From Actinomycetes bacterium (GTDB taxonomy: Bacteria; Actinomycetota; Actinomycetes; Streptosporangiales; Streptosporangiaceae), in NCBI GenBank assembly GCA_023425615.1, contig JAFACJ010000820.1, positions 1 to 6,171 on the forward strand: DNA of 6,171 bases. Direction: 5' to 3'. This document shows, piece after piece, positions 1-6,171 of this stretch. The translations under genes and the position numbers were made by a program. The notes below the pieces were generated by a model. The model had not been told where the DNA came from and ran no database searches. It worked only from the letters and a program-made list of their open reading frames with translations. The stretch's first letter is position 1, and every line of letters starts with the position of its first letter.

Positions 1-1
1 G

Positions 2-1342
2 GCGGACGGGTGGGCCGAGCGGCTGTCGGTGGCACCGCAGCCGGACGCGTGGGTGGCGTCGAGCTCGGCCGAGATCCCCTATGTCACGCCCGCGCCGGAG
101 GCCGCCGGACTGCTCGCGCCGGGCCTGGGGCTGCCGGAACTGGGGAGGCCGCGGCCCACGGGCGCGCGGTCGACGATGGTCGCGGCGGCGACGCCCGCGG
201 CGTGGAGCGCGCTGGACTCCGCCCGTTCCGAGGGGGAGTGGACGGACTGGCAGGGGCTGCTGGAGGAGGCCGGGGCGCGGGGGATCCCGGTCCTGCGCCC
301 CAACCCGGACACCTCGGCGTCCGGGACCCTCGGGAGCGTCGGCGTCTACGGCGGCGAGGGGACGAAGTCCTTCGAACGCCAGCTGGCGCGGTTCCCGCTG
401 CCCGGCGTGAACGAGGTGCTGTGCGCGGCCGGCGCCGAGGAGAAGGCGGTGGCGATCGTCCCGGAGCTGGCGCTGAACGCCTACGACGCCGGTATCGCCG
501 AGGAGTCGGGCTGCCCCGGCGGCGTCGGGAGGCGAGAGAGGCTGTCGGTCCTCGACGTGGACGGGCTCTACCAGCTGGACTACCCGTTCGTCCGGATCAC
601 CTGGCCGGGTGACAAGGAGAAGGACCGCGACCGGTACGCCGAGCGCTTCCGCGTATGGCTCACCTGGCACACGCCCGCGGGCGGCGGCTGGCGCGCGGGA
701 TCGCGGCCCATCGAACCGAAGGTCCTCGACACGGCGCAGCGGCGGGTGAAGGACACCAGGGGCGCGCGCACCGTCGAGTTCCTCTTCGACCTGTCGGTGT
801 CGATGGAGCGGGCGGTCGGCGGCGGCACACCGCTGCGCGTCGGCCGCGACCTGGTCCGCGACATCCTGGACGATCTACAGAAGGGCGACAGGGTCGCGCT
901 GTCGGTGTTCCCCTCGGACCGGGGAAGAGAGCCGGAGGAGACCGTGGGCGCCGTCCCCGCAGGCCCCGCCGGGCTCGCCCGGATCAAGGACGGCCTGGAC
1001 CGGCTCGGCGCCGACCAGACGACCACACCCCTGTACCACGCGATCCGGACCAGGGCCAGGGCGCTGGGCCCGGCCGACCCCAAGGGCGTGCTCGTCGTCT
1101 TCACCGACGGGCTGGAGGACGATCCCGGCCACGACCGCGGCGACTCCCTCAGACTCGTGGAGCTGGAGCTGAGGCAGCTGAAGGACACGCGCGTCGTGGT
1201 GGTGGCGCTGGCGGGCCGCGCGTGCAGCGCCGAGCTCGAAGGTCTCGACTCCGCGCTCGACGGGCTGGAATGCATCGACAACGAGCGTCCCACCTCCTAT
1301 GAGGAGCTGAGCTCCGAGCTGTCCGCGGAGATCTGGAGATGA
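2..1342 (+). CDS. Substrate-binding-like / VWA domain fusion protein, 5' end cut by window
   Basis: The frame is open from the left edge, giving 446 visible residues; the true start lies outside. A GTG at 29 is in frame, but the residues before it (ADGWAERLSV) run smoothly into a PDAWVASSSAEI stretch typical of the interior of a periplasmic substrate-binding fold, so I do not take it as the start. Visible residues about 1-225 look like such a fold (PDAWVASS, later strands ending in VRITWPG). Residues about 250-446 are a von Willebrand A domain with a complete metal-ion-dependent adhesion site: DLSVS starting at D263, the Thr of TTPL (T342) and FTDG with D369. Such domains bind a divalent cation and a protein partner. 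No transmembrane segment is visible, and any signal peptide would be in the missing part. It overlaps the next gene by ATGA, so the two are probably made together. The family assignment is strong for the VWA part and moderate for the binding fold; the biological role is unknown. Confidence 0.85.
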   Translation, partial: ADGWAERLSVAPQPDAWVASSSAEIPYVTPAPEAAGLLAPGLGLPELGRPRPTGARSTMVAAATPAAWSALDSARSEGEWTDWQGLLEEAGARGIPVLRPNPDTSASGTLGSVGVYGGEGTKSFERQLARFPLPGVNEVLCAAGAEEKAVAIVPELALNAYDAGIAEESGCPGGVGRRERLSVLDVDGLYQLDYPFVRITWPGDKEKDRDRYAERFRVWLTWHTPAGGGWRAGSRPIEPKVLDTAQRRVKDTRGARTVEFLFDLSVSMERAVGGGTPLRVGRDLVRDILDDLQKGDRVALSVFPSDRGREPEETVGAVPAGPAGLARIKDGLDRLGADQTTTPLYHAIRTRARALGPADPKGVLVVFTDGLEDDPGHDRGDSLRLVELELRQLKDTRVVVVALAGRACSAELEGLDSALDGLECIDNERPTSYEELSSELSAEIWR

Positions 1343-2724
1343 GCATGCGGCGGTCGACCTTCACCTCGGCGGCGGTCGCCGGGGCGCTCGCGGCGGGTCT
1401 CCTCATCACCGTCCACGAGTCATGGCCGGACGGCTGCCCGGAGCGCCCCCGGACGCTCACCGTGCTGGGCGACAAGGACGTCAGCTCCGGAAGGCAGCGC
1501 AAGGAGCTGATCGAGAACTGGCGCGGTCGCGACGGGATGCGGGCCGAACTGCGGGAGCTGCCCGGCGTCGCCGACCTCCAGCACGCCCAGGCCGTCGCGA
1601 CGGCGCAGGGCGGCGGATGCGGCATCGACGTCTACATCCTCGACGGCCCCTGGGTCGCGGAGTTCGCCGAGGCCGGGTACCTGCGCCCGATCGCCGAGGG
1701 CGCCCTGGCCGACCTGGAGAAGAGGGAACCGCTCAACGCGCTCCTGCCCGGCGCGCTGCGCCGCAGCGGCTACTTCGACGGCAGGCTCTGGGCCGTCCCC
1801 CTCAGCGCGGACGCCCCGCTGCTGTACTACCGCAAGGACCTGCTGGACGCCGCGGGGTTCCGGCCGCCCGAGTCCTGGCCGGAGCTGTGGGAGCAGGCCG
1901 AGAAGGTGCTCGCCTCCCCGCACGGTGACCTGAAGGCCGGTTACGCCGCCCAGCTCGCCCGCTACGAGGGCTTCACCGTCAACGCCCTGGAGCTGATGTG
2001 GGCGCACGACGACGGCGACCTCGTCGAGGACGGCGAAGTCGAGATCAACCCGACGGCGCTGCGGAGCATCAGCGAGAAACTCGGCCCCGCGGACGGCAGG
2101 ACGCTCATCGCGCGCGACTCCTTCGTCTGGCACGAGGACGAGGCGACCGAGGCGTTCTTCTCGGGCCGGACGCTCTTCCTGCGCAACTGGCCGACGGCCT
2201 ACCGGCGCCTGGCCGAGGACCCGTCCCTGAAGAAGGAGGCGGACCTCACCGCCAAGTACGGCGTCGCACCGCTCCCCGGCCAGGGCGTCCTGGGCGGCCA
2301 GCTCCTCGCCGTCGCCGCGCGCTCCCCCTACCGGGACGAGGCGCGTGACCTCATCGGCGAGCTCACCGGCTACGACGCCCAGCACCGGCTGTTCTGGTGC
2401 GGCGGCTTCGCCCCCGTGCGCACCGAGGTGTACGAGCGGCGCGGCGCGGAGGACTGCGAGTCCGCCAAGCCGGAGGACCCGGACAAGCGGGTGGTGCGGC
2501 ATCTGCCGTGGGAGTTCATGCCCGCGCTCCGCCAGGCGGTCGAACGGGCGCGGCCCCGGCCCGAGAGCCCCTCCTACACCAGGTTCAGCTTCGTCTTCCA
2601 GGACCTGATGTACTGCGGCCTCCAGACACCCCCGCTGACCTCGTCCTGCTCGCGGCCGTCCGCGGCGCCCGCCTTCCCCGGGGACCTCGAAGACCGCCTG
2701 ACCGAGGCGCTGAACGGCAGGTGA
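1339..2724 (+). CDS. Extracellular solute-binding protein (family 1, sugar ABC type)
   Basis: This 461-residue protein has the layout of family 1 solute-binding proteins, which capture sugars or similar solutes outside the membrane. A basic start (MSMRR) and a hydrophobic run at about residues 10-25 form a secretion signal or membrane anchor. The first cysteine (C33, in WPDGC) lacks a proper lipobox, so lipoprotein anchoring is doubtful. Family hallmarks follow: IDVYILDGPWVAEFAEAGYL near 96-115, then GRLWAVPLSADAPLLYYRKDLL and a PESWPELWEQAEKV helix, then FFSGRTLFLRNWP and a late FWCGGFAPVR segment. The start overlaps the stop of the VWA gene (ATGA). A GGAG at 1327-1330 lies 8 bases before the ATG at 1339, and another at 1335-1338 lies 6 bases before an ATG at 1345, so the protein may begin two residues later. 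No permease or ATPase gene follows; the gene instead runs into a convergent thioesterase. The ligand is unknown. Confidence 0.88.
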   Translation: MSMRRSTFTSAAVAGALAAGLLITVHESWPDGCPERPRTLTVLGDKDVSSGRQRKELIENWRGRDGMRAELRELPGVADLQHAQAVATAQGGGCGIDVYILDGPWVAEFAEAGYLRPIAEGALADLEKREPLNALLPGALRRSGYFDGRLWAVPLSADAPLLYYRKDLLDAAGFRPPESWPELWEQAEKVLASPHGDLKAGYAAQLARYEGFTVNALELMWAHDDGDLVEDGEVEINPTALRSISEKLGPADGRTLIARDSFVWHEDEATEAFFSGRTLFLRNWPTAYRRLAEDPSLKKEADLTAKYGVAPLPGQGVLGGQLLAVAARSPYRDEARDLIGELTGYDAQHRLFWCGGFAPVRTEVYERRGAEDCESAKPEDPDKRVVRHLPWEFMPALRQAVERARPRPESPSYTRFSFVFQDLMYCGLQTPPLTSSCSRPSAAPAFPGDLEDRLTEALNGR

Positions 2725-2738
2725 CGGCGGCCGTTCAG
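2710..2738. terminator. Stem-loop between convergent genes, likely bidirectional terminator
   Basis: CTGAACGGC at 2710-2718 pairs perfectly with GCCGTTCAG at 2730-2738, a 9-bp stem with an 11-base loop. The solute-binding gene's stop codon (2722-2724) lies in the loop. The thioesterase stop codon on the other strand (2735-2737) lies in the right arm. There is no U-tract on either side, which is common for actinomycete hairpin terminators. The position exactly at a convergent gene junction supports the call; function is inferred. Confidence 0.55.
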
Positions 2739-3532
2739 GCCGGGCGCAGGAGCGCCTCCTGGGCGACGGAGGCGACGAGGGCGCCGTCGGCGGTGTACAG
2801 GCCGCCGCGGGCCAGGCCGCGCGCGCCGTGGTTGACGACGGCCTCCAGCGAGTACAGGAGCCACTCGTCGCTGCGGGCCGGCCGGTGGAACCACAGCGTG
2901 TGGTCGAGGCTGGCCGCCGCGGCGTAGGGGCGGTCGGGGCCCGGCGGGCGGCAGGAGTCGACGGAGGAGACGTCCGAGACGTAGGCAAGGAGGCACGGGT
3001 GGAGGGCGGGGTCGTCGACCGGCTCGCGGACGCGGATCCAGAAGGGCTGGCGGAGCGGGAAGCCCTCCTCCGAGGGAGGGTTCACGGGGCGGATGTCGAG
3101 GTCGGGCATCCGGCCGATGTGCGGGGTGATGTCGACGGACGGCAGCCCCTCGGGCGGAGGCACGCCGAGGTCGCGTACCGACTGCCACTCGTCGCCGTCC
3201 TCCGGGACGTGGAAGGAGGCGATCAGCTCGAAGATCGTCCTTCCGTCCTGTGACGCGGTGACGTTGCGGGTGGAGAACGAGCGTCCGTCCCTGGTGCCGC
3301 GCACCTCCAGGAGCACGGGCTTCTCCGGGTGCCCGGCCCTGACGAAGTAGGAGTGCAGCGAGTGCGGCGGACGTCCGGGCGCGACGGTCATGCCCGCCGC
3401 CCACAGGCTCTGCGCGGCGAGCTGCCCCCCGTAGGTGCGCGGCAGCACCGACTCCACGGGCGGGGCCAGGAACCGGTCCTCGTCCTGGCGCTCCAGCCCG
3501 AAGATCTCGGCCAGCGCCCCCTTCGCCTCCAT
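2735..3532 (-). CDS. Acyl-CoA thioesterase II (TesB-type), downstream paralogue
   Basis: This 265-residue protein is expected to hydrolyse acyl-CoA to free fatty acid and CoA in the cytoplasm. It has the double-hotdog TesB layout at slightly under the usual length. The N-terminal hotdog carries YGGQLAAQSL (34-43), RPPHSLHSYFVRAG (54-67) and the FSTRNVTASQDGR strand. The C-terminal hotdog carries AYVSD, ASLDHTLWFHRP and SVAQE. The catalytic set described for E. coli TesB (Asp, Thr, Gln) corresponds to D187, S208 and Q258, with Ser in place of Thr. Spacing fits the E. coli numbers closely. I chose the ATG at 3532 because GAAAGG (3540-3545) lies 7 bases upstream. The farther in-frame ATG at 3562 sits inside the likely -10 element and lacks a ribosome site. 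It lies downstream of its paralogue on the same strand but has its own promoter and operator. Substrate chain length cannot be read from the sequence. Confidence 0.93.
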   Translation of the reverse strand: MEAKGALAEIFGLERQDEDRFLAPPVESVLPRTYGGQLAAQSLWAAGMTVAPGRPPHSLHSYFVRAGHPEKPVLLEVRGTRDGRSFSTRNVTASQDGRTIFELIASFHVPEDGDEWQSVRDLGVPPPEGLPSVDITPHIGRMPDLDIRPVNPPSEEGFPLRQPFWIRVREPVDDPALHPCLLAYVSDVSSVDSCRPPGPDRPYAAAASLDHTLWFHRPARSDEWLLYSLEAVVNHGARGLARGGLYTADGALVASVAQEALLRPA

Positions 3533-3539
3533 GCCCGCA

Positions 3540-3545
3540 CCTTTC
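3540..3545 (-). promoter_or_regulatory. Ribosome binding site that decides the downstream thioesterase start
   Basis: On the minus strand this reads GAAAGG, 7 bases before the ATG at 3532. No comparable site precedes the upstream in-frame ATG at 3562, which favours the shorter protein. Confidence 0.65.
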
Positions 3546-3560
3546 GTCGTTTCCAGGCGC

Positions 3561-3582
3561 ATCGTACGGAATCACGTTCTAG
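3561..3582 (-). promoter_or_regulatory. Promoter -10 and adjoining operator of the downstream thioesterase gene
   Basis: On the minus strand TACGAT (3566 down to 3561) fits the TANNNT -10 pattern and predicts a transcript start near 3554, giving a leader of about 22 bases that holds the GAAAGG site. One base upstream lies the imperfect palindrome at 3568-3582 (plus strand GGAATCACGTTCTAG). Its core GAATCACGTTCT is repeated exactly before the neighbouring paralogue, in the opposite orientation relative to the gene. No convincing -35 hexamer is seen. A protein bound there would block RNA polymerase, so repression is the likely mode. The site resembles actinobacterial lipid-regulon operators such as that of KstR, but it does not fit the KstR spacing (AAC-NN-GTT), having one extra central base. 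Confidence 0.6.
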
Positions 3583-3590
3583 TCGGCGGC

Positions 3591-3604
3591 GGCCGGGGTC
3601 GGCC
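3591..3604 (-). terminator. Short GC hairpin just after the upstream thioesterase stop
   Basis: GGCCG and CGGCC form a 5-bp stem around a 4-base loop, starting two bases past the stop codon of the upstream thioesterase gene. The stem is short, lacks a U-tract and could arise by chance in DNA this GC-rich. It may weaken read-through into the next gene; this is a tentative call. Confidence 0.22.
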
Positions 3605-3605
3605 T

Positions 3606-4418
3606 TCAGCCGCCGGCGGACCGGCGCAGGAAGGTCTCCTGGGCGACCGAGGCGGCAAGGACGCCGTCCGCGGTGCGCAGGGAGCCCTGGGTCATGCCGC
3701 GGGCGCCGTGGTTGGACACCGGGGCCATGGAGTGCAGGAGCCACGCGTCGGCGCGGGCGGGGCGGTGGAACCACAGGGAGAGGTCGAGGCTGGCGAAGCC
3801 GGAGTAGGCGTCGGGGGTGCCCGGCGGGCGCGAGGCGTGGACCAGGCCCAGGTCCGACAGGTAGGCGATGAGGCAGGGGTGCAGCGACGGGTCCTGCACC
3901 GGGCCGCGGAAGCGGATCCAGTAGGGGTGGCGCAGCGGGTACTCCTCCCCGGCGACGAGCGGCGCCACCGGGCGGACGTCGAGATAGGGGGCGAGCTTGA
4001 AGAAGAACGGCGACAGTTCGTGGCGGGCCAGGCCCTCGGGGGCGGGGGCGTCCATCTCCAGGGACGGCTGCCAGTCCCTGCCGTCCTCCGGTTCGTGGAA
4101 GGAGGCGGTCAGCTCGAAGACCGTCCTCCCGCCCTGGCTCGCGATGACATGGCGGGCGGAGAAGACACGGCCGTCCCTGGCCCGCCGCACGTCGAGGTCC
4201 AGGGGCGCGGCGGACTCGGCGGCGCGGATGAAGTGGCCGTGCAGGGAGTGCGGCGGACGCCCGGCGGGCACGGTGAGGGCCGCGGCCCGCAGGCTCTGCG
4301 CGGCGATCTGCCCGCCGAACGAGCGCGGCATCACCCCCTCGGTCGGCGGTGCGGTGAAGCCGTCGCCGCCACGGGGTTCCAGGGTGAAGAGTTCGGCCAG
4401 CGCGCCACTGAAGTCCAT
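3606..4418 (-). CDS. Acyl-CoA thioesterase II (TesB-type), upstream paralogue
   Basis: This 270-residue double-hotdog thioesterase is clearly paralogous to the next gene downstream, sharing GGQ.AAQSL, GRPPHSLH, ASFH.PEDG, LHPCL.AY and WFHRPAR blocks. It is expected to split acyl-CoA into free acid and CoA. The TesB catalytic set is present as D189 in AYLSD, S210 in ASLDL and Q260 in SVAQE. The SLDH motif reads SLDL here, so the histidine after the Asp is lost, a difference from its partner that might alter substrate choice. I place the start at the ATG at 4418, which gives the same N-terminal layout as the paralogue (about eight residues before LF.LE). The frame stays open upstream to 4937, but that stretch is antisense to the nuclease gene. 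A -10 element six bases before this ATG predicts a leaderless mRNA. Confidence 0.92.
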   Translation of the reverse strand: MDFSGALAELFTLEPRGGDGFTAPPTEGVMPRSFGGQIAAQSLRAAALTVPAGRPPHSLHGHFIRAAESAAPLDLDVRRARDGRVFSARHVIASQGGRTVFELTASFHEPEDGRDWQPSLEMDAPAPEGLARHELSPFFFKLAPYLDVRPVAPLVAGEEYPLRHPYWIRFRGPVQDPSLHPCLIAYLSDLGLVHASRPPGTPDAYSGFASLDLSLWFHRPARADAWLLHSMAPVSNHGARGMTQGSLRTADGVLAASVAQETFLRRSAGG

Positions 4419-4424
4419 GTTCTC

Positions 4425-4445
4425 ATTGTAGAGAACGTGATTCTC
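4425..4445 (-). promoter_or_regulatory. Promoter -10 and abutting operator of the upstream thioesterase gene
   Basis: On the minus strand TACAAT (4430 down to 4425) is a strong -10 hexamer. The six bases GAGAAC separate it from the ATG at 4418, so the predicted transcript start coincides with the A of the ATG: a leaderless message. Directly abutting the -10 is the imperfect palindrome at 4431-4445 (minus strand GAGAATCACGTTCTC, outer arms GAGAA / TTCTC). It would fill most of the -10/-35 spacer. No good -35 is seen. The 12-base core GAATCACGTTCT is identical to that of the site before the sister gene, which argues for one shared repressor, probably of the TetR type common for lipid genes; that identity is inference. 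Confidence 0.65.
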
Positions 4446-4486
4446 GCCGGGATTCGGCGGTACCGGGGAAGCGGCGTAAGCCCACG

Positions 4487-6171
4487 TCAGAACGGTGGCG
4501 CCGCGTCGGTCTCCGGCTCGGAGATCGCCGCGGCCACCGCACGCGCCAGCCCGCTGACCGGAGCGTCGCCCAGGATCTCGCCGGTCAGCGGATCGATGAG
4601 CACGCCGTCGACCTCCATCGTGCCGCCGCCGGAGGACTCCTGCCGGTCGTGGCACCAGCGCGCCACCGGGCAGCCCGCGCAATGGGCGCCCGGCCTGGTC
4701 CGGAACTCCACATCGGTGTGCCAGTCCGCGGTGAGCCGCACCAGCTCCGCCCGCGCCCGCGCGACGGTCGCCGCGTCCCCGGTGTCGAACGCGACGACGA
4801 ACGCGCCGCCCGGCGACATGACCTCCAGTTCGACGGTCCCCGCGACCGGGGCCTCGCCGCCGAACGCCCCGTCGGCGACCAGGCAGACGGCCAGCGCGAG
4901 CTGCGGCACCTCCTCCAGGAGCTCCTCGCGCCCCCACTTGGCAGGGTCGCCCGTCGTCTTCTGCTCCCGGTAGACGATCCGGCCGCCGGAGACGTAGACG
5001 AGGTCGGGCCGCGCCACCACCAGCACGTCCGCCCGCGTGTCATGGGCGGCGACCCGCGGCTCGACCGTCACGGAGCCGATGTCCTCCCGGTGCAGGGGGC
5101 ACACCGCGAGATGGCCCAGGAGATAGGGGCGCACCTGCCGGTACTCGTCGACCGTCATGATCTCGCCGGCGATCCCGATCCCGTGGTTACCCGGCTCGGG
5201 CAGGTCGGCCTCGGCGCACGCGCGGTACGGCGTCCTGGCGTGCGCGACCTCCAGCCAGGCGTGCACGAGCGTCCCCCGCCGGATCGCCGGATGCCCGCTC
5301 CAGTCACCGGGGAGCCGCTGGTCGCGCAGATGCGCCTGCGCCGGGCAGATCCGGTACTGCCCCGCCGTCGCCGCCGACCACACCCGCCGGTGCGTCCCCG
5401 GCCCGTCGAGACCGAGCAGCCCCGGCAGATGGGGGAGTTCCCCGCAGTCGGCGCGCAGCTTGCACTCCGCGCACTCGGCGCCCGGCCGCCTGGCGCCGCC
5501 GAACACCACGTCCGCGGCGACGGCGCGCACCCGCTCCCGGTAGCCGCGCGCGACCTCCTCGGGCCCGGCGTCCACGACGACCTTCGGCACCCGCTCGTCG
5601 CCCACCACCACCTCGACGACCCGCACCCGCCGCGCCTCGCCCGGATCGGCACGCACCTCCACCGGCAGATCCCGGTAGACGGACTCGGCGGCACGGGCGC
5701 CGAACGCCGCGACATAGGCGAGCGCCAGATTGGACGGATCCTCCCCCGTCCCGACCCGCCCCAGCCGCAGCCGCCGCACCTCCCGCACGCTCCCGTCCGC
5801 CGACGCGTACCACCGCCCCCACCCGGTGAGCGCACGCACCTCCAGCGGCGACCCCACATGCTGGAAGATCCGCGCCTCCCGATGCGGCACGAGCACGACG
5901 TCACCCACCTCGTCGGCCAGCCAGGCGGCGTCCTCCAGATAGGCATCCACCGCGTACCGCACCCAGGTCTCGACACCGCGGTGCACGGTGTTCCGCGCCC
6001 CTTCGAGCGTCCGCTGCACGGCCACCGCCGCATCGAGCCCGCCGAACTCCACCCCGTCCAGCGCCCCCATCACCAGCCCGAGCGGAAACGCCTCCCAAGG
6101 CGCATACCGACGCTCCTCGAACCGCCGCGGCCACACCTTCGGCCGCGCCTTGAGCGCCTGGAACTCCGCAC
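4487..6171 (-). CDS. Iron-sulfur PD-(D/E)XK nuclease of RecB/AddB/Cas4 type, internally duplicated, 5' end cut
   Basis: The frame is open to the right edge; a GTG at 6136 is possible, but 11 in-frame codons upstream continue the fold and no good ribosome site is visible. Numbering is from that GTG (549 residues to the stop). The C-terminal half (about 255-500) is a RecB-family nuclease: C264 in RICP, H292 in GTLVH, D378 in ARPDLVYV, E391 and K393 in REQKTT, Q412 in PQLALA. The cluster motif CxxCx5C is at C486, C489 and C495. C264 plus these three are the four ligands expected for an AddB/Cas4-type 4Fe-4S cluster. The Tyr of the family's QxxxY motif is absent. The N-terminal half (about 1-235) looks like a degenerate copy that keeps only CxxCx5C (222, 225, 231). 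A tail of about 54 residues follows the cluster and includes GVLIDPLTGEILGD. It probably cuts or processes DNA in repair or defence. No helicase partner is visible. The thioesterase genes downstream have their own promoters. Confidence 0.85.
   Translation of the reverse strand, partial: AEFQALKARPKVWPRRFEERRYAPWEAFPLGLVMGALDGVEFGGLDAAVAVQRTLEGARNTVHRGVETWVRYAVDAYLEDAAWLADEVGDVVLVPHREARIFQHVGSPLEVRALTGWGRWYASADGSVREVRRLRLGRVGTGEDPSNLALAYVAAFGARAAESVYRDLPVEVRADPGEARRVRVVEVVVGDERVPKVVVDAGPEEVARGYRERVRAVAADVVFGGARRPGAECAECKLRADCGELPHLPGLLGLDGPGTHRRVWSAATAGQYRICPAQAHLRDQRLPGDWSGHPAIRRGTLVHAWLEVAHARTPYRACAEADLPEPGNHGIGIAGEIMTVDEYRQVRPYLLGHLAVCPLHREDIGSVTVEPRVAAHDTRADVLVVARPDLVYVSGGRIVYREQKTTGDPAKWGREELLEEVPQLALAVCLVADGAFGGEAPVAGTVELEVMSPGGAFVVAFDTGDAATVARARAELVRLTADWHTDVEFRTRPGAHCAGCPVARWCHDRQESSGGGTMEVDGVLIDPLTGEILGDAPVSGLARAVAAAISEPETDAAPPF

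Noticed and set aside
29..31. GTG as the true start of the VWA gene.
   Set aside because: The frame is open to the window edge and the upstream residues continue the binding fold; a start here would remove the secretion signal and the first lobe.
1420..2988. Long minus-strand open frame of 522 codons opposite the solute-binding gene.
   Set aside because: It is a shadow of GC-rich coding DNA: it has no recognisable domain and covers parts of two well-supported genes.
3533..3562. Longer start for the downstream thioesterase at the ATG at 3562 (adds ten residues, MRLETTKGAG).
   Set aside because: That ATG overlaps the likely -10 element and has no ribosome site, while the ATG at 3532 has GAAAGG at good spacing and matches the N-terminus of the paralogue.
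3568..3582. Calling the shared palindrome a true KstR site.
   Set aside because: The half-site resembles it, but the spacing does not match AAC-NN-GTT on either strand, so only a general resemblance is claimed.
4446..4486. Possible terminator between the nuclease and the upstream thioesterase.
   Set aside because: It offers only a 4-bp stem and an 8-base palindrome (CGGTACCG), neither stronger than chance in GC-rich sequence.
4419..4937. Open frame extending the upstream thioesterase by 173 residues.
   Set aside because: It crosses the promoter and lies in another frame of the nuclease gene on the same strand. Its composition is the Arg/Gly/Ala-rich kind typical of wrong frames in GC-rich DNA.
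3435..4973. Long plus-strand open frame of 512 codons opposite the thioesterases and nuclease.
   Set aside because: It has low-complexity Gly/Ala/Arg/Ser content and no domain, and it lies antisense to genes with clear catalytic motifs.

Overview
The window is very GC-rich, its codons end mostly in G or C, and genes are tightly packed. This points to a high-GC actinomycete, perhaps a Streptosporangiales or Streptomyces-like genus; the genus is inference only. It holds five protein genes, two of them cut by the window edges. I see no RNA genes, mobile elements or CRISPR arrays.

Left part (1-2724, + strand): a translationally coupled pair. The first gene, cut at the left edge, encodes a substrate-binding-like region fused to a von Willebrand A domain with an intact metal site. 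The second, overlapping it by four bases, encodes an extracellular solute-binding protein of the sugar-ABC type. No permease or ATPase is visible, so a sensing or envelope role is as likely as transport.

Middle (2735-4418, - strand): two tandem acyl-CoA thioesterase II (TesB-type) paralogues. Each keeps the Asp / Ser / Gln catalytic set of the double-hotdog family. Each has its own promoter-like -10 element with a near-identical 15-base imperfect palindrome abutting it upstream. The two palindromes share an exact 12-base core. This looks like one repressor controlling both genes, probably a lipid-responsive one. The upstream paralogue is predicted to be leaderless: its -10 sits exactly six bases before the ATG. 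The solute-binding gene and the first thioesterase converge with 10 bases between their stop codons, and a 9-bp stem-loop spans both stops as a probable bidirectional terminator.

Right part (4487-6171, - strand): an iron-sulfur PD-(D/E)XK nuclease of the RecB/AddB/Cas4 type, running off the right edge. The protein appears to be an internal tandem duplication. The C-terminal copy keeps the active-site residues and all four cluster cysteines. The N-terminal copy aligns with it but has lost them except for a CxxCx5C motif.

The most interesting points are the shared operator of the two thioesterases, the half-dead duplicated nuclease, and the orphan VWA / solute-binding pair.
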